Of a DNA stretch of 64,000 nt, positions 15,001 to 30,000 are shown in pieces. The position numbers were made by a program, and so were the translations under genes. Every line of letters starts with the position of its first letter. The stretch's first letter is position 1. Source of the stretch: Oscarella lobularis (lineage: Eukaryota > Porifera > Homoscleromorpha > Homosclerophorida > Oscarellidae); the NCBI RefSeq assembly GCF_947507565.1, contig NC_089182.1, positions 1,054,001 to 1,118,000 of the forward strand, given 5' to 3'. The notes under the pieces were generated by a model. That model did not search any database. It saw only the letters and a program-made list of their open reading frames with translations, and was not told the DNA's origin.

Positions 15001-18000
15001 TGGACATGAACACAGGAAGTTTGATTCTCGAGTTCACGGAAACAGTTTCGGCGTCGTCTGTGAATTTGGCCAATCTCAGCATTCAAAACGCAGCCAACGA
15101 AAGTGGCGTGCAATCACTTGATCTTACTTCGCAGAGTGGAACGATCATTTCTACTGACTCCTATCGAATCGAAGTCGCACTCACAGTGGAATTTCTTAAC
15201 GAATTGAAGTACCAGAGGCAGTTGGCTATTTCACCAAATACAACATATCTGGTTGCTGCCGAGGGTAGCGTTCTAGATATGAATGGCAATAGGCTTGTTG
15301 CCATTTCGTCGAAACAGGCTCTGAAAGTTCGGAAATTCGTTAAAGACAGCACACAGCCATTGTTGGTAGATTTCGACTTCGATGTGGATAGTGGCGTATT
15401 GACCCTAGAGTTCGACGAAACGATGCTAGTCTCGTCGATGAACGCCAGTGAAATCACGCTTCTACGAAACACCAGTCTGAATGCGAGCGACGCTCAAGCG
15501 TACCAACTCACCGGTGGTTTTTCCAGCGTCTATGATTCCACTATTATAATGCTGAATTTGTCTCACTACGATCTGAATGAGATTAAGAAGCTGAGATTGC
15601 TTGGCACCGAGAAAGAGAACACTTTTATTTCCTTTTCCAGCGGGCTAATTCTTGATATGAATAACAATTCGGTCGTCGCTATAGAAGATGGAAAAGCCAA
15701 GAAAGCTAGATCTGTAACAAATGACACTACCCGGCCAATGATCAGCGCGTTTGAACTGGACATGAACAAAGGACTGCTGACGTTAACTTTCACCGAGACA
15801 GTGGACAGCAAGACGTTGAATATCAACAAAAACCTATTCCTGAGAAATGAGTCCAATGTGATGGAGATAGCGAATGTGTCGGTGGCATACTCGGAACATA
15901 CCCTTATCAGCAGCGAGTCGTTCAGCAGCGATGGTCCCGTGATTGTCGTTGTGCTAAGCGAGGAGGATCTAAATATGCTCAAGTTCATAAAGAGCCTCGG
16001 AAGCAGTTTTGAGAATACCTTCATCAATGCTAGCTCTGCTTTGGTGTCTGACATGAGAGGCAACGCTCTATTTCCACCTTGGCAAAACGCTGTTTCTCTA
16101 CTAGAGAATCAGTATCAACGCGACGAGACTCGTCCTCGCCTCAATTCGTTTGAGCTTGACGTCGACAGTGGCGAGCTGTTCTTAACGTTTTCCGAAACCG
16201 TGCAGGCTATAACGGTCGAGTCACTAACTATTCAAAGCTCGCATTCTAATGGTAACGAGTCAACTCAGCGATTGACTCTAACCGGGGGAATTGTTGATGG
16301 ACCCGTACTGGTCAGCGGTCATCCGCCTGAAGCGAGGATTCTACTTACTCTGCAAGACCTGAATGAGCTGAAAAGACTGAATCGTCTTGCGATTTCAAAG
16401 GAAACTACTTTTCTGGTAGCGAATTCGAGTGCCGCCAAAGACATGGTCGATTTGAGGCTAATCCCTATCTACGAACAAATGCCGATTAATGCATCGGACT
16501 ACGTTGAAGATCAAACGCGGCCGACGTTGGTTTCATTTGATTTAGACATGAATTCGTCGCTTCTGATCCTGTCCTTTGACGAGACCGTGCTTTCGTCGTC
16601 TTTCGATCCTACGCAAGTTACGTTTCAAGACTCCGCTTCTCCTCTGACAACGTACACGCTAAACTTTACGCAAAACAGTGACGTTTTGTCGGACGATGCC
16701 GCCATTCTTCGTATCTCCTTAGATAACGAGGATCTGAACGAGCTGAAGAAACTCACCACACTAGCAACATCAGAAAACAATACTTTTGTCACCATGACGA
16801 ATCAGACCGTGCAGGATATGAACTACAACTGGCTGGCCAATGGAACCATCCCACAGCAAGTGCAAAATTTCACCAAAGACCTTAGCCGACCCCAGTTGGA
16901 GTCTTTCGTTTTGGATATGGATGGCTTGGGACTACTCGTGCTCTCCTTTACTGAGACTGTCAATGTCAGCACGATGGACGTGACGAAAATTACTCTCGTC
17001 TCGGGAGATAAGCTACCATCGAGCTATTCTTATACTCTTCGCGGAGATTTGTCAGGAACGTTTGCAACGAGAACAAATAGCACCGACGGGCCCGTCATCA
17101 CTTTCAACATGGGCTCTGTCGATATGAATTCCATTAAAAAGTTGACGGGACTGGCTAGGGACAGTTCGGGTTCCGATACTTGGATTAGTATCGATGCAGG
17201 ACTCGTTGAAGATATGGAAGGGTATTCTGTTGTCGAACTCAACGAGCTCAACCCCCAAAAGGCTAAATCGTACATTCCCGATACAACGAGGCCAACGTTT
17301 GAAGGTTTCTCCATCGATTTGGACTCGGGGAACATGACGTTGACTTTCGACGAGACCATTAGCATTGAATCAGCTATACCGAAATTCTTCACGATTCAAA
17401 ATCGAATGGCTTCTCCGACCGAGTTCTACTCTCTGAGAGCAGGAAGCTTTGCAGGCAACAACAGCGACGTCGCGACGTTCGTTTTCGACGTGTACGACCT
17501 AAACAGAATCAAGGGTTTTCAAAAACTCGCTACTGTTCCCGATGCCAACGACGCTTATCTGTCTTTGTCTTTTGGAGCAGTTATTGACATGGCACTAGAG
17601 CCAAATAAGATCAACCCTAACATTCATCTCGCCAATTTATTAATTCCGGATACGACTCGGCCAAATTTGAAAAATTTTACTGTCAGCATCAACGATAGTT
17701 TGCTCATACTCAATTTTGATGAATACGTCGATCGAAGCAACTTGGACTATACCCAAATTACCTTGCAGTCGTCTCCCAACATCTCGTCCTCGTCAACGCA
17801 ATATTACACTCTTACAGACGGAAACTGCTCGAGCTCCGATGGATTGCAAATGAGAATCGAAATAACGTTGGAAGACCTGAACGAAATAAAGAAGCGAGAC
17901 GGCCTTTTTGTTGACATCAACACGGCGTACGTCAGCGTGACGCACACCGCCATCACAGACATGATTTCTAACTGGCTCGTTCCAATATCGAGATTCGCTG

Positions 18001-21000
18001 GTCTCCAAGCGGCTGTATTCGAAAACGACACGACGCGGCCTCGCGTACGCGGCTATCATCTCGATATGGACGAGGGACAACTGATTCTGACTTTCCGAGA
18101 GACGATGGATGTTTCTACTGTTGTCTATCCGTCTTTTACCATCCAAGTGGATTCGAGCGTCGACGAAGGCGACGTGACGGGCAAGCACACGCTGACTAAT
18201 GGATCGCTAGCAAGTGCTATCGACGATACCATAGTCACTTTGAATCTTACTCGAGACGATCTCAACGCCATCAAAGTCAAAACGATTGCCACGTCGAGAC
18301 TGTCTACGTATTTGGTATTGGAACCTTCGGCAATAAAAGACATGAATGGATTGGCTGTCATGCCTCTGTACAATAGACTTTCAGCTTTCGTAGCTTCGAG
18401 GTATACTATCGATAGAACGAGACCGGTGTTGGAAAGTTTCGATTTGGACATGAATCGAGGTGTGTTGACGCTCAGCTTTTCAGAAACGGTTTTTGCCGAA
18501 TCGTTGACTGTCACCTCTATTACGCTGCAGGACGACAGAAGAGCAACAAATTTAGAAACTTCTCGCACGTTAGCGAGCAGCAGTTTTTCGACGAGCGCCA
18601 ACGGTCCGGATTTGGTCATCGTTTTGTCGAAACTTGATCTAGACGAGCTGAAACAGTCGACGGCATTGGCCACAGCGAAATCGAATACTTTCATTCGAGT
18701 TCTCGCTAATACCGTCTACGATATGAAAGAAAATGATCTTATCCCTATCGACGATGGAAGTGCTCTTCAGGTGAACGAATTTATTCAAGACAAGACGTCG
18801 CCTCAGCTCGTCGACTTTTCGCTTGATATGGACTCCGGCAATTTGACTCTTACCTTCGATGAAACGGTCAATGGCTCTTCGTTGCAGCCTCGCGGTATCA
18901 CTTTGTCTCGTACGACCAACATTCTCGATTCGATCAGGCATCAGCTAAAAGGGGGACTCGTTGTCATGTGCGACGGTCCTGTCGTCATTATGAATCTAAA
19001 CGATCAAGATTTGAACGAGATTAAGTGGAATGTCGCTCTGTGTCAGACGAATCGTCACTGCGCTATTCGACTCGAGTCGTTCGCAGTGCAAGACATGAAC
19101 GGAAATTATGTCAATTTTACCACGCCGAAAGCGATTGATTCGGACAATTTCGTACGCGATTCGACCCATCCCGAACTCGTTTCGTACGATTTGGACATGA
19201 ACGCTGGCATTGTGATGCTAACATTCAGCGAATTCGTTCAACATCCGACAGAAATTGGGGAGAGACTCGTGCCAACCGAAATCACCTTTCAGTCATCGGA
19301 GTACAATGTTCCGTCTAGTGCCGTGGCGTGGAATGGAAGTAGCTTCTATGCTGGTAGTGGTAGACGATTCTCTTTGTCTGGAGGAGATTCGACGCCTCTT
19401 GCACTTTCGGAGGAGACGGCTCACCCACCCGTAGTCAAACTTCTTCTGCTTCCGACTGATCTAAACGTTCTAAAAAGTTTGGAACACGTAGCAACGGGAC
19501 TTGAAAACACCTACGTTGTTGTGACGGAATATCTTGCCGAAGACACAAGTCAATCGACAAAGAGCCTCGTTCCTATTGTCAATGGAAAGGCGATGCAAGT
19601 TTACAAGTTTATTCCGGACTCCGGACGACCTCTCCTTGAAAATTTCGATTTGGACCTCGACGAAGGTACGCTTACGATGAATTTTTCGGAGACGGTAAAC
19701 GTATCGACGTTGGCAACGAGCGAGATTAGGCTACTCGACTCGTCGCCTCCAATATCAGACACTTATGTTCTGACCGGCGGCCTGTCGTACAGTTTGAATA
19801 ATCCCATCATGACTCTTTGGTTGTCCTTCGAGGATCAGAATGAAATCAAGAAGCTAACCGGTCTCGCAACAGATGAAGCTTCAACTTGGATAGCAATGAG
19901 CGATCTAGCCATATCCGACATGAATTCTAATAGAGTTGTACCAGTGCTGCAAGATTCTGCGATCAACGTTCGGTCGCTGACGAAAGACACCACTAAACCT
20001 ACTCTAGTCGATTGGACGCTCGACTTACACGATGGGAAAATCATCTTTACGTTTTCCGAGACGGTTCGAAAATCGTCGCTTGATCTATCGAAATTTTTCC
20101 TGCTAAGTGCTCCATCGGTTGAAAATTCCACCCAGTCTCCTTTAACGGGAGGTATCAAGGAGTCGAATGACGATCGCATTCAAACAGTCGAACTAACTCT
20201 CGACGATCTCAACAACCTGAAAAGCTTGGATCTCTGCACAGAAAAAGGAAACGGATCCGACTGCTACATCTCCTTCTCTGCGTCAGCAGTTGATGATATG
20301 AATGGAAACGCAATTGTAGCCAAGCAAGAAGACGAAGCGCTGCTCTTGAAGACTTACATTCCCGACGTCAAAGGACCGCTGTTGCAAAATTTCGCCGTGG
20401 ACATGTCTTACGGGTGCGTCAACTTGACTTTTGACGAGCCAGTCAACGTCACTTCTTTCAATCCGGCTGGCATAGTTTTCAACGACTTTTTCGTCACGAC
20501 CGGCAACAGTTATCGACTGACAGGCGGCGAGAGGCTGACCGACACGGACGGTCGAACGTTGCAGTTCTGTTTTTCGAAAGTAGACGTCGAGTTTTTCCGA
20601 CGAACCGTGTCTTATTTGGACGCCGACGTCAATACGTTTCTCCGACTTGAATCTTCGGCAATTACGGACACGTCGTCGAATGCTGCCTTGAGCGAGCCGC
20701 CGGATGTAGACGATTACCTTCGAGTCGGCGTTTTCTATCCGGACGTCGTGCCTCCGCAGCTGATTGCCGCTACGCTGAATATGACAAAGAATGGCACGCT
20801 TACTCTCGAATTTTCTGAAACTGTTGACAAATCCTCCATTAAAGTCTACGAATTGACGATTCAGAATCAATCGGCGAACGTGTCAGACGACGGCAAGTAC
20901 ACACTTACTCGAGCCGATGTTGTCGACAGCGACAATGACGACTACGTCGTTACGCTGAAACTCTCCTACATCGATTATCAGATACTGCAGTCACGCGAAT

Positions 21001-24000
21001 ACCTGGCCAAGTCAAAAGACAACAGTTTCATTACTCTAACGTCCCGATTTATTCAGGATATGAGTGACAATGCTATCGTGGCGCGCGTTGATTCTTTCAA
21101 CGCGTTGCAGGTGAGGAACTACTCGAGAGACGGAGACGATCCTCAGGTGTTCCAGTTCCTCCTTTTGGACTTGACGCAGAAAATTGCCACTATCGCCTTC
21201 GACGAACCGGTTGATATTTCGGGCGCCAACGTCACGCTTTTTACGTTTCAAGAGCAGAGGAACGCTATTCTTCACCTCGGCGTCGTGCACACGTTACGTG
21301 GCGGAAGATTGGAATACGGCGACGATTCTCTTTTTGGGCCGAAGCGAGTGATCACTGTTCATCTCACGCAGGACGACTACGCTTTTCTGGCTCTTAGTGC
21401 CGATATTGCCACATATATAGGCGACACGCATCTTTCGCTTCCGCGAGGAGCCGTTCCAGACATGGCGGGAAACGATTTGGTTCACATACCGAGGAATGCC
21501 GCAAAGAGAGTCGAAAAACTTGTTCAAGACGAAGGTCAGCCTGTTTTGCAGCAATTCGATTTGGACTTGGATGCTGGCACTGTCACTTTTCATTACGATC
21601 GTGTAATAGACGTTTCTTCGATGGATGCGACTGCCGTGACTATCCAAGACGGCCGCACGGGAGCGTTCGGTCATCGGCTTACTGACGGCAGCACTAGAAG
21701 TCCTGATGGACTGAACGTAACCGTTGATTTGAGCATTGACGATTTAAACGAAATCAAGAGATTGCGAGCCAACGGACTGAATAAAGACTGCAATTCATCC
21801 TACGTTCTCATGGCAGCCGATTTTATAAACGGACTATCGGGACGAGATATTATCGCTGTCACTGACGGCGAAGGTCTGCTAGCAGCGAACTGCGTTTTCG
21901 ATACAACGCGTCCTCAGTTGGCGAGATTTGACCTCGACATGGACGAAGGAAAAGTGCTCATGACGTTTGACGAAACGGTCGACGCGTCGTCTTTCAATAT
22001 TACGGAAATTACTTTGCAAAACGCCGCAGCGAATGCGACGACGGTTCTTCGCATCACCAGGCATTCACTAAATGGTCCGCCAAGCGTTTCGTCTTCAGAA
22101 AACAGCACGATAGTGGTTTTGACTCTTGGTTTCGACGACGTGAATGAGTTGAAAAATCTCACCAATTTGGGGACTACGGAAAATAATACGTTTATTTCGA
22201 TTTCGAGCGACGCGGCGGTTGACATGAGTGGCAATCGACTCGTTTCCGTCAACAGTACTGCTGCTGCCAAAGTTTTCGAGTTTACGCCGGACAAGACGAA
22301 GCCTCAATTGACAAATTTCTCTCTTGACATGAACGAAGGGAAATTGACTCTCACTTTTGACGAAACGGTCGACGTGAGTTCGCTCGATGCAAGATACATA
22401 AGACTTCAAGCGGATGCGAGCGATAGAGTCAATGTGAGCGACCTGACTGCTGCGAGCGGATCGAACCAATTCAACGACTACATCGTCACTGTGACCATAG
22501 GAAAGTCCGATTTGAATGCCATCAAGCGAGTGCAGACTTTGGCTCAGAATAGGGAAACCACTAGGATCGTTCTTCGTGACTTGGCTATACGAGACATGAA
22601 TGGCAATACCGTGGCTGCTGTGCCTGATGGAAATGCAAAACAAGTCGACACGTACATTTTTGATGTCACTGATCCAGTTTTCGAAAGGTTTACAATGGAT
22701 ATGGATACTGGAATTCTTCACTTGACGTTTGACGAAACGGTTGACGTTAGCACATTAGATCCTCGCAAAATGACCTTCTATTCGGCTGGCACTGAAATCT
22801 TTTCGGCTCAAGAATACAGACTCACGGGTGGTTCCCCTCTGACCGGCGACACGCACGAAGTGATGCTTCAACTCCTGAAAATTGACATCGATCAGATAAA
22901 ATTGCGATCCTTGCTAGCTACCAATGTCGAAAACACATGGCTTATATTGGAGGACGAGACGGTAAAAGACATGACCACTGCCGGCAATTCGCTTAATCAG
23001 CGATACATCAAAGCGATCGATCTTATTCCCGATACGACGCCACCTCAGCTTTTGAATTTCCTAACGAATGTGAATAGAGGCATTTTGACGCTAAATTTTG
23101 ACGAGCCTGTTAATGCGTCGTCGTTTGAATACACGAGCTTTACTCTCCTCTCGACGCGCAGTGTGCGACGCAGAAGAGTGTATCAACTCAAGGGAGGCTC
23201 GACTAATAGCACAAATGGACTGCAAATTGAAATTGAAATAAGCGATGACGATCTCAATGAAATAAAGAAGGACGAGAATCTACTAGTCAGTCGAGAAACG
23301 TCTTACCTGTCGTTCAGGAACGACTCCGTGAGAGATATGAACAGCAATGGAATAATCGCAGTACCGCCTGAAAATGCTTATCAAACAGTCTTTTTCCGCA
23401 ACGATACGACAAGGCCAGAGCTAGAATATTTTGAATTTGATATGGATGCACCTGCTACGATGACTCTCGTTTTCTTCGAAACTGTCGACTATCAGAGCGT
23501 TGACGTCACAGAAATAACTTTGCAGTCGACGTTTAATGCGACTTACGCCAACGAGTCGTACTCACTTCAAGGAGGCGATGTATCGGCCTTGGATTCGACT
23601 CACGTTTCCGTGAAACTAAGCAGTGATGACGTGAATGCCCTGAAGTATATGTACATCGGATTAACGAATTTGACCACGTGGCTTGTCATGACCGAATGGG
23701 CGCTAGTGGATCAGAATCTCCAGCCCGTCGTACCGCTGATAAACGGAATTACTGCTCGACAAGCGAAAGTTTACTCGCCCGATATAACTGCACCAATTCT
23801 GCAGTCGTTTGACTTGGACATGGATGGCTCGGGGCTACTTACTCTTCTCTTTTCGGAAACTGTTGACGCAAGCACGTTCAACGTGACGCAGCTCACGCTG
23901 CAGAGGAGCGGCAGCGATCTTGGAGATTCTTTTGCTTATCACACGCTTTCCCGCCGCAGCATTGCGTCGACTTTGGATAGGACCGAATTGACGATCAACA

Positions 24001-27000
24001 TAGCGAAAGAAGATTTGGACGAAATAAAGCGTAAAGACTCTTTGGCAACATTCAACGAGACCACTTTTGTGTCAATAACGTCGGATCTTGTTCGTGATAT
24101 GAGCGGAAATGACGTGGTTCCTATAAAATCGAATGCCTCGAAAGTGGTTAGAAAATTCACGGAGGACACAACGCTGCCAGAATTGGATTGGTTTGACTTG
24201 GACATGGACTCCAGTCTGCTGACTCTGGTTTTCTCCGAGACGATGGAAGCCTCTTCTCTAGATGTTACGCAGCTAAAGATAGTGAACGGATCCACGCTTG
24301 ATAGCACTCCAGTTGAGAGCTACGGGCTAACGCTTGCATCTAGCATAATTGGAGGAAATCCGATGGGTCAAGATAGCACTGAAATTGTCGTCGAAATAGG
24401 TCGTTCTGATTTGAATGAATTGAAACGGCTGACTACTCTAGCAACAGAGATCAACGACACTTATTTGTCATTGACCGATCTTGCCATCCGTGACATGAAC
24501 AATAACAGAGTAAGAGCGGTGACTCTGAATGCTCCTCGACGAGTCCAAAATTACACCGAAGACACGACAAAGCCTGAATTGGCGGCATTTGATTTGGACC
24601 TAAATCGGGGAAATTTGACTATCATTTTTAATGAGACAGTGCGTGCACTGTCGCTCGACGTCACTCAAATTACGCTTCAGAGCCACAGGAATGCGAATGC
24701 CTCAGCCTTTCAAGTTTATACTCTTACTGGTGGCACCCTGACCTCGTCGGAAGATTCGACTTCACTTGAAATAGAATTAACTCTCGAAGATTTGAATGAA
24801 GTTAAGAGGCTCACTGGTTTGGCGACTAATGTGTCCACAGCGTACATATCTTTGACTACGGCAACTTTGACGGACATGAACGAGAACGAAATAGAGGCGA
24901 TAGACCGTTTTTCTGCGACTCGAGTGAGCAAATATGTCGAAGATACTACTGCACCTGCTCTCGTTTCTTTCGATCTGGATCTTACGACTGAACAGCTTAC
25001 ACTCTTTTTCAGCGAAACCGTTTTGGTTGATTCGTTCGTTGCCACAGAAATTACTCTGCAAAACGACGAATTCATCGTTTCCTACTACGAGCGATTGATC
25101 GGCGGACGAATTAATCACGGGGACAATGCGACAGTCATTCTCAGCCTTAGGAAGGAAAACCTCGATAATATCAAGGCTATACCCAGTCTTGCAACGGGAA
25201 AGGAAAACACGTACATCAGTTTTACCAATGGCCTGGTCGTCGACATGAATAATAACAGTGTTGAGGAAATAAAGAGTACGTCGGCAAAACAAGTGGCTAA
25301 CTTTACCGAAGACAGAATTCGACCGACACTTGCATCTTTTGACTTTGATATGGATTCTGGAAACGTGACCCTCACCTTCAGCGAAACGGTCAACGTCTCG
25401 TCACTCGATGTGACGCAAATAGAGTTTTTGCCGTGGAATGCAGCCATTCTAAGCACCCACAGTTTGTCGTCTTACAGTTACTCTTCAAGTGCCGATCGTC
25501 CTGTGATAACAATCGAAATCTTCAAAGACGATTTGAATAGGATTAAACAAATCCTTCAGTTAGCCGTTTCAGCCGAGTCGACTTACATTATTCTCAGTGA
25601 GGCAACGATACAAGACATGAACGGTAATCCCGTTGTCAGCGTCGAGAGAAACAACGCTACTCGCGTGACGAATTACACCGAAGACAAAACTCCTCCTCGA
25701 CTTGCAGAATACGTCTTAGACTTAAACGAAGGACTCTTGCATCTTACGTTTTCTGAGACGGTAAACGTTTCTTCATTCGACGTTACCGGACTGATGATTC
25801 AGAATGATACGACTCTTACGGCAAGCTATCGCCAACTGACCGGAGGAAGCCTCAGTCCCACTAACGAAATAAATATCACCGTCTATTTGTCTGCGGACGA
25901 TCTGAACGATTTGAAGAGACAGAGAAATTTAGCGACGCATTTTAGAAATACTTGGCTGTCGATGAAGAGCGAGACCGTGGCGGATATGAATGGAAACCAG
26001 GTAACAGAAATGGATTCTAGCAAAGCGAAACTTGGAAAGCGATATGTTCCTGACACAACGTCACCGGAGCTCATTGGATACGACGTCGATTTGGATTCCG
26101 GAGAGTTACTGCTCACGTTTTCTGAAACGATGGACTCGACGATGGTGCGACTTTCCGAAATAACGTTGCAGGAAACGCAGGACAATTCGACGGCGAGCAA
26201 CTACGCTCTGACTGGAGGAACGTGGACACCAGCTGACTCGATCTACGTTACGGTCACTTTCTCGTTTGACGATCTCAATGAAATAAAGAAGCTGCGCGAT
26301 TTGGCGAGCGACTCGCTGGGAGACAACACGTTTCTTGCTTTGACTCGACGGGCTTTTAGAGACATGGCTGATAATTGGTTGATAGCCGTACCTCCGTCGT
26401 CGGCACGACGAGTGACTAACATCACGCTCGATACGACCGATCCGAAGCTCGTCTCGTTTGATCTCGATATGAACGACGAGCAATTGCGTCTGACGTTTTC
26501 GGAAACGATGGACAATTTGACGTTGATTGTTCAACATGACATAATTCTTCTCAATGCCGACAACTCCGTTCGTCGACCGCTAAGTGGCGGATACACGCCG
26601 TCGGAAGACGGGACCGTCATTGTCGTGCAACTTCACATCGACGACGTCAATGCAATAAAGAGAGAAAGAAAGCTGGCGACAAGCAGAAATGACACGTTCC
26701 TCTTGATGTTGCCGACTAGTATCCGTGATATGAATGGAAACTTTCTCGACTTTCCGGTTCCGGTACAGGTTACGAATTATTCCTTGGATACCAAATCTCC
26801 AGTCGTAGTGGACTTCGATCTCGACATGGATTCTCACCAGCTGGTCATCGTCTTTAACGAAACGGTCAAAGTTGAAACTGCTTATCTGAGTGGAATTACA
26901 ATTCAAAATTTGGAATTTGAACCGCTGATAGAAAGGCAGCTCATTGGCGGCAGAATTTTGCATCATGACAGCACTCTAGTAACTATTGAGCTCGACTCGT

Positions 27001-30000
27001 CGGACACCAACTATTTCAAAACGTTCGTAGACCTGGCAACGAATGTCAATAACACTTATTTAGCGCTGACCAGTGCCACCATTGAGGACATGAATGGGAA
27101 TGCCGTCGTTTCAATTAGAAGAAGCAAAGCTAAACGGGTCAGAAACTTCGCCGAAGATCAGACGTCCCCGGAACTTTCGTCGTACGACCTGGATTTGACT
27201 CTGGAGCAGTTGCGATTTACCTTTAGCGAGACGGTTGACGGAAGCTCGCTTGATCCAACGCTGCTGACACTGCAGTCGTCTGAAGAAGGAGGATACACGT
27301 ATACGCTGACCGGCGGAGTTGTTTGGCCGTTTGTGAATCACACGAATATTACTCTTAATCTGACGACGAAAGACTTGAACGCCTTGAAGAAAATAGACCA
27401 ACTGGCAACATCAAGGTCCAGTGTTTTTATCGTTCATTCTTCTGACCTCATTTACGACATGAACGGTAATGCCATCGTACCCAGAGAAGTTTCTGGATTG
27501 TCGTCGTCATCAGGATCGGGATCGGGATCAGGATCGGGTTTTTCGTCCAGCAGTCCGCCTCTGCAAGTTTCCATCTTTATTGAAGACACGGTCAGTCCAA
27601 CGTTACGATTCTACAACTTGGACATGAATGACGGCACTTTGCATCTGACTTTCGATGAAACTGTTCGCGTATCTACGTTGGATCCGGCAGGAATAACGCT
27701 GCAGAATAATCAGTCTGATTTTGTGACGCATCAACTGGCAGGCGGCTACTCCAACAACTCAGACGGAACAACTGTTGTTATCACGATTACAATAGCCGAT
27801 TTGAACAGAATTAAACAGCTAAATCTCCTTGCTATCGGCAGAAACAGCACGTTTCTTGCTGCACTGCCGTCGGTAATACAAGACATGAACGATAACCTGT
27901 TGGTGGAAATCTCTTCAGCTCTTGCTCTCCAAGTGACGAACTATACAGTGGATCAGACGAGGCCTAATCTGGTGTTCTTTTCTCTGGACATGGATTCTTC
28001 CTTGCTTGAGCTGACTTTCGACGAAACAGTCTTGCTCTCGTCCCTCGACGTTACTCAGATTCTTATACAAAATTCTGCCAATACGACCTTGTCGACGAGC
28101 AGCTATGTGCTAACCAATACGTCCAGCCGTTCTGTGAAGAATGCAACAGACAACACACTCGTTCGCATTCGCGTGGGTTGGAACGATATGAACGAATTGA
28201 AGAAAATCGTCGACTTGGCAACCAACCGATCTAATACGTTTATCACCGTGTCCGAAAAGGCTATCAAGGACATGCAACGAAATAAACTCATTCCAGTGAG
28301 TGGAAAGGAAGTTTCTGCCTTTACTCCTGACACAACAGCGCCAGAATTGCAAAATTTTGACGTTGACATGCACGATCGGATACTGACGCTTTACTTTTCC
28401 GAGACGGTTCTTGCTTCGTCGTTGAACGTTTCCGAGTTACAGCTTCAGGACGGAAGCAAGGCCCAAGGACCAACACACGCTCTCCGCCTACCAACGGGAA
28501 CCGCTCATAGTGACGGGCCAACTCTTGCTCTTAATCTGAGTTCCTTTGACACGAATAGAATCAATTATCTGACGAACGTTTTCACGTCGAGGCTAAATTC
28601 GTTCTTGAGTTTCACGGCAAAGTCTGTTTACGACATGAATGGTAACAGCTTGATTCCGAGGCTCGACGGCTTTGCCAAGCAAGTGCGTAACTTTACCGAA
28701 GATCTTCGCAATCCAACTCTCGTCAATTTTACGGTGGATCTCGACCGTCACGAAATCCTTCTCTTTTTCGACGAAACGATAAATTTGACGACAGTCCGTT
28801 TTCCGAAATTCTACGCCTTCTCCAACTCAAATGGCACGATTCGGTACCAATTGAAAGGAGCTCGTGGCGAAGTGAGAGGAACGTACGCCCACGAGTTCAT
28901 ACTCTATTTAGACAAGCCCGACGTGGACAGCATCAAAGTGACGGAAAATTTGTGGACTACGGTGAACAACACGTGGCTGTACATGCGAAGTGGCGCAGTC
29001 AGGGACATGAATGCAAACGAAGCTAATTTAGCTGTCTTATCGGTGACGGGTCATCCTATAGAGTCCCTTTCTCCTAACTTGGTCTCCTTTGCTGTCAATA
29101 TGACGGATGGTAGTCTCGTCTTGAACTTCGACGAACCCGTGCGACCTTCGACGTTCAACTACTCTCGCATATCTCTTGAAGGAGGAAGAGGCAACGAGAG
29201 CGTCGTGTACACGCTGACTGGCGGCGAAAGTTCGAGTGCAAACGGCCTTCAGATTGTTCTTCAATTCACGTTTTCCGACTTGAACAATATCAAAGCCTTG
29301 GAAGGTCTTTTCACCAGACGATCGACGTCGTACGTGCGATTTTCCGCTGGAGTAATCGACGACATGGTCGGAAATCCATCGGCTCCGACCAACGTATCAC
29401 TCCAAGCTGATAGCTTTTATAACGACACTCTTCGACCGATTTTGATAAGCTACGACTTGGACATGGACGAAGGGCACCTATTACTCACCTTTTTGGAAAC
29501 TGTCGACGTCTCTTCGTTCGTCTTTGCAGCGTTTACTCTGCAGAGCTATTCGAACGTGAGCGACGCCAATCCGACTCACAAACATCGACTCACGGGTGGA
29601 TCGGCTGAGAGCACGATCACCATGCTCGATAACAGGCACGTCACGTTGACATTTTCTCTTTATGACTTGAATCAGATTAAAATCAAAGAAATTGCTCGAA
29701 GCAGAAACCAATCGTGGCTCGTGATTGACGAATATGCTCTGACCGATATGCACGGAGAAAGAATGATACCGCTCGCAAACGGAGTCAATGCTAAACAGCC
29801 CAGAAATTATACATCAGACACGACGAGTCCAGTTTTGCAGAAGTTCAATTTAGATGCGGATGTTGGATTGATAACGCTGTTTTTCTCTGAAACCGTTGAT
29901 GTCAGCACTTTCAACGTGACGCAAATAGTTCTTCTCAATAGTCAGATAAACGCAACAGCCGAGTATGGACTTACTCCTGGTAGCTTGGCTACTAGTGAAA

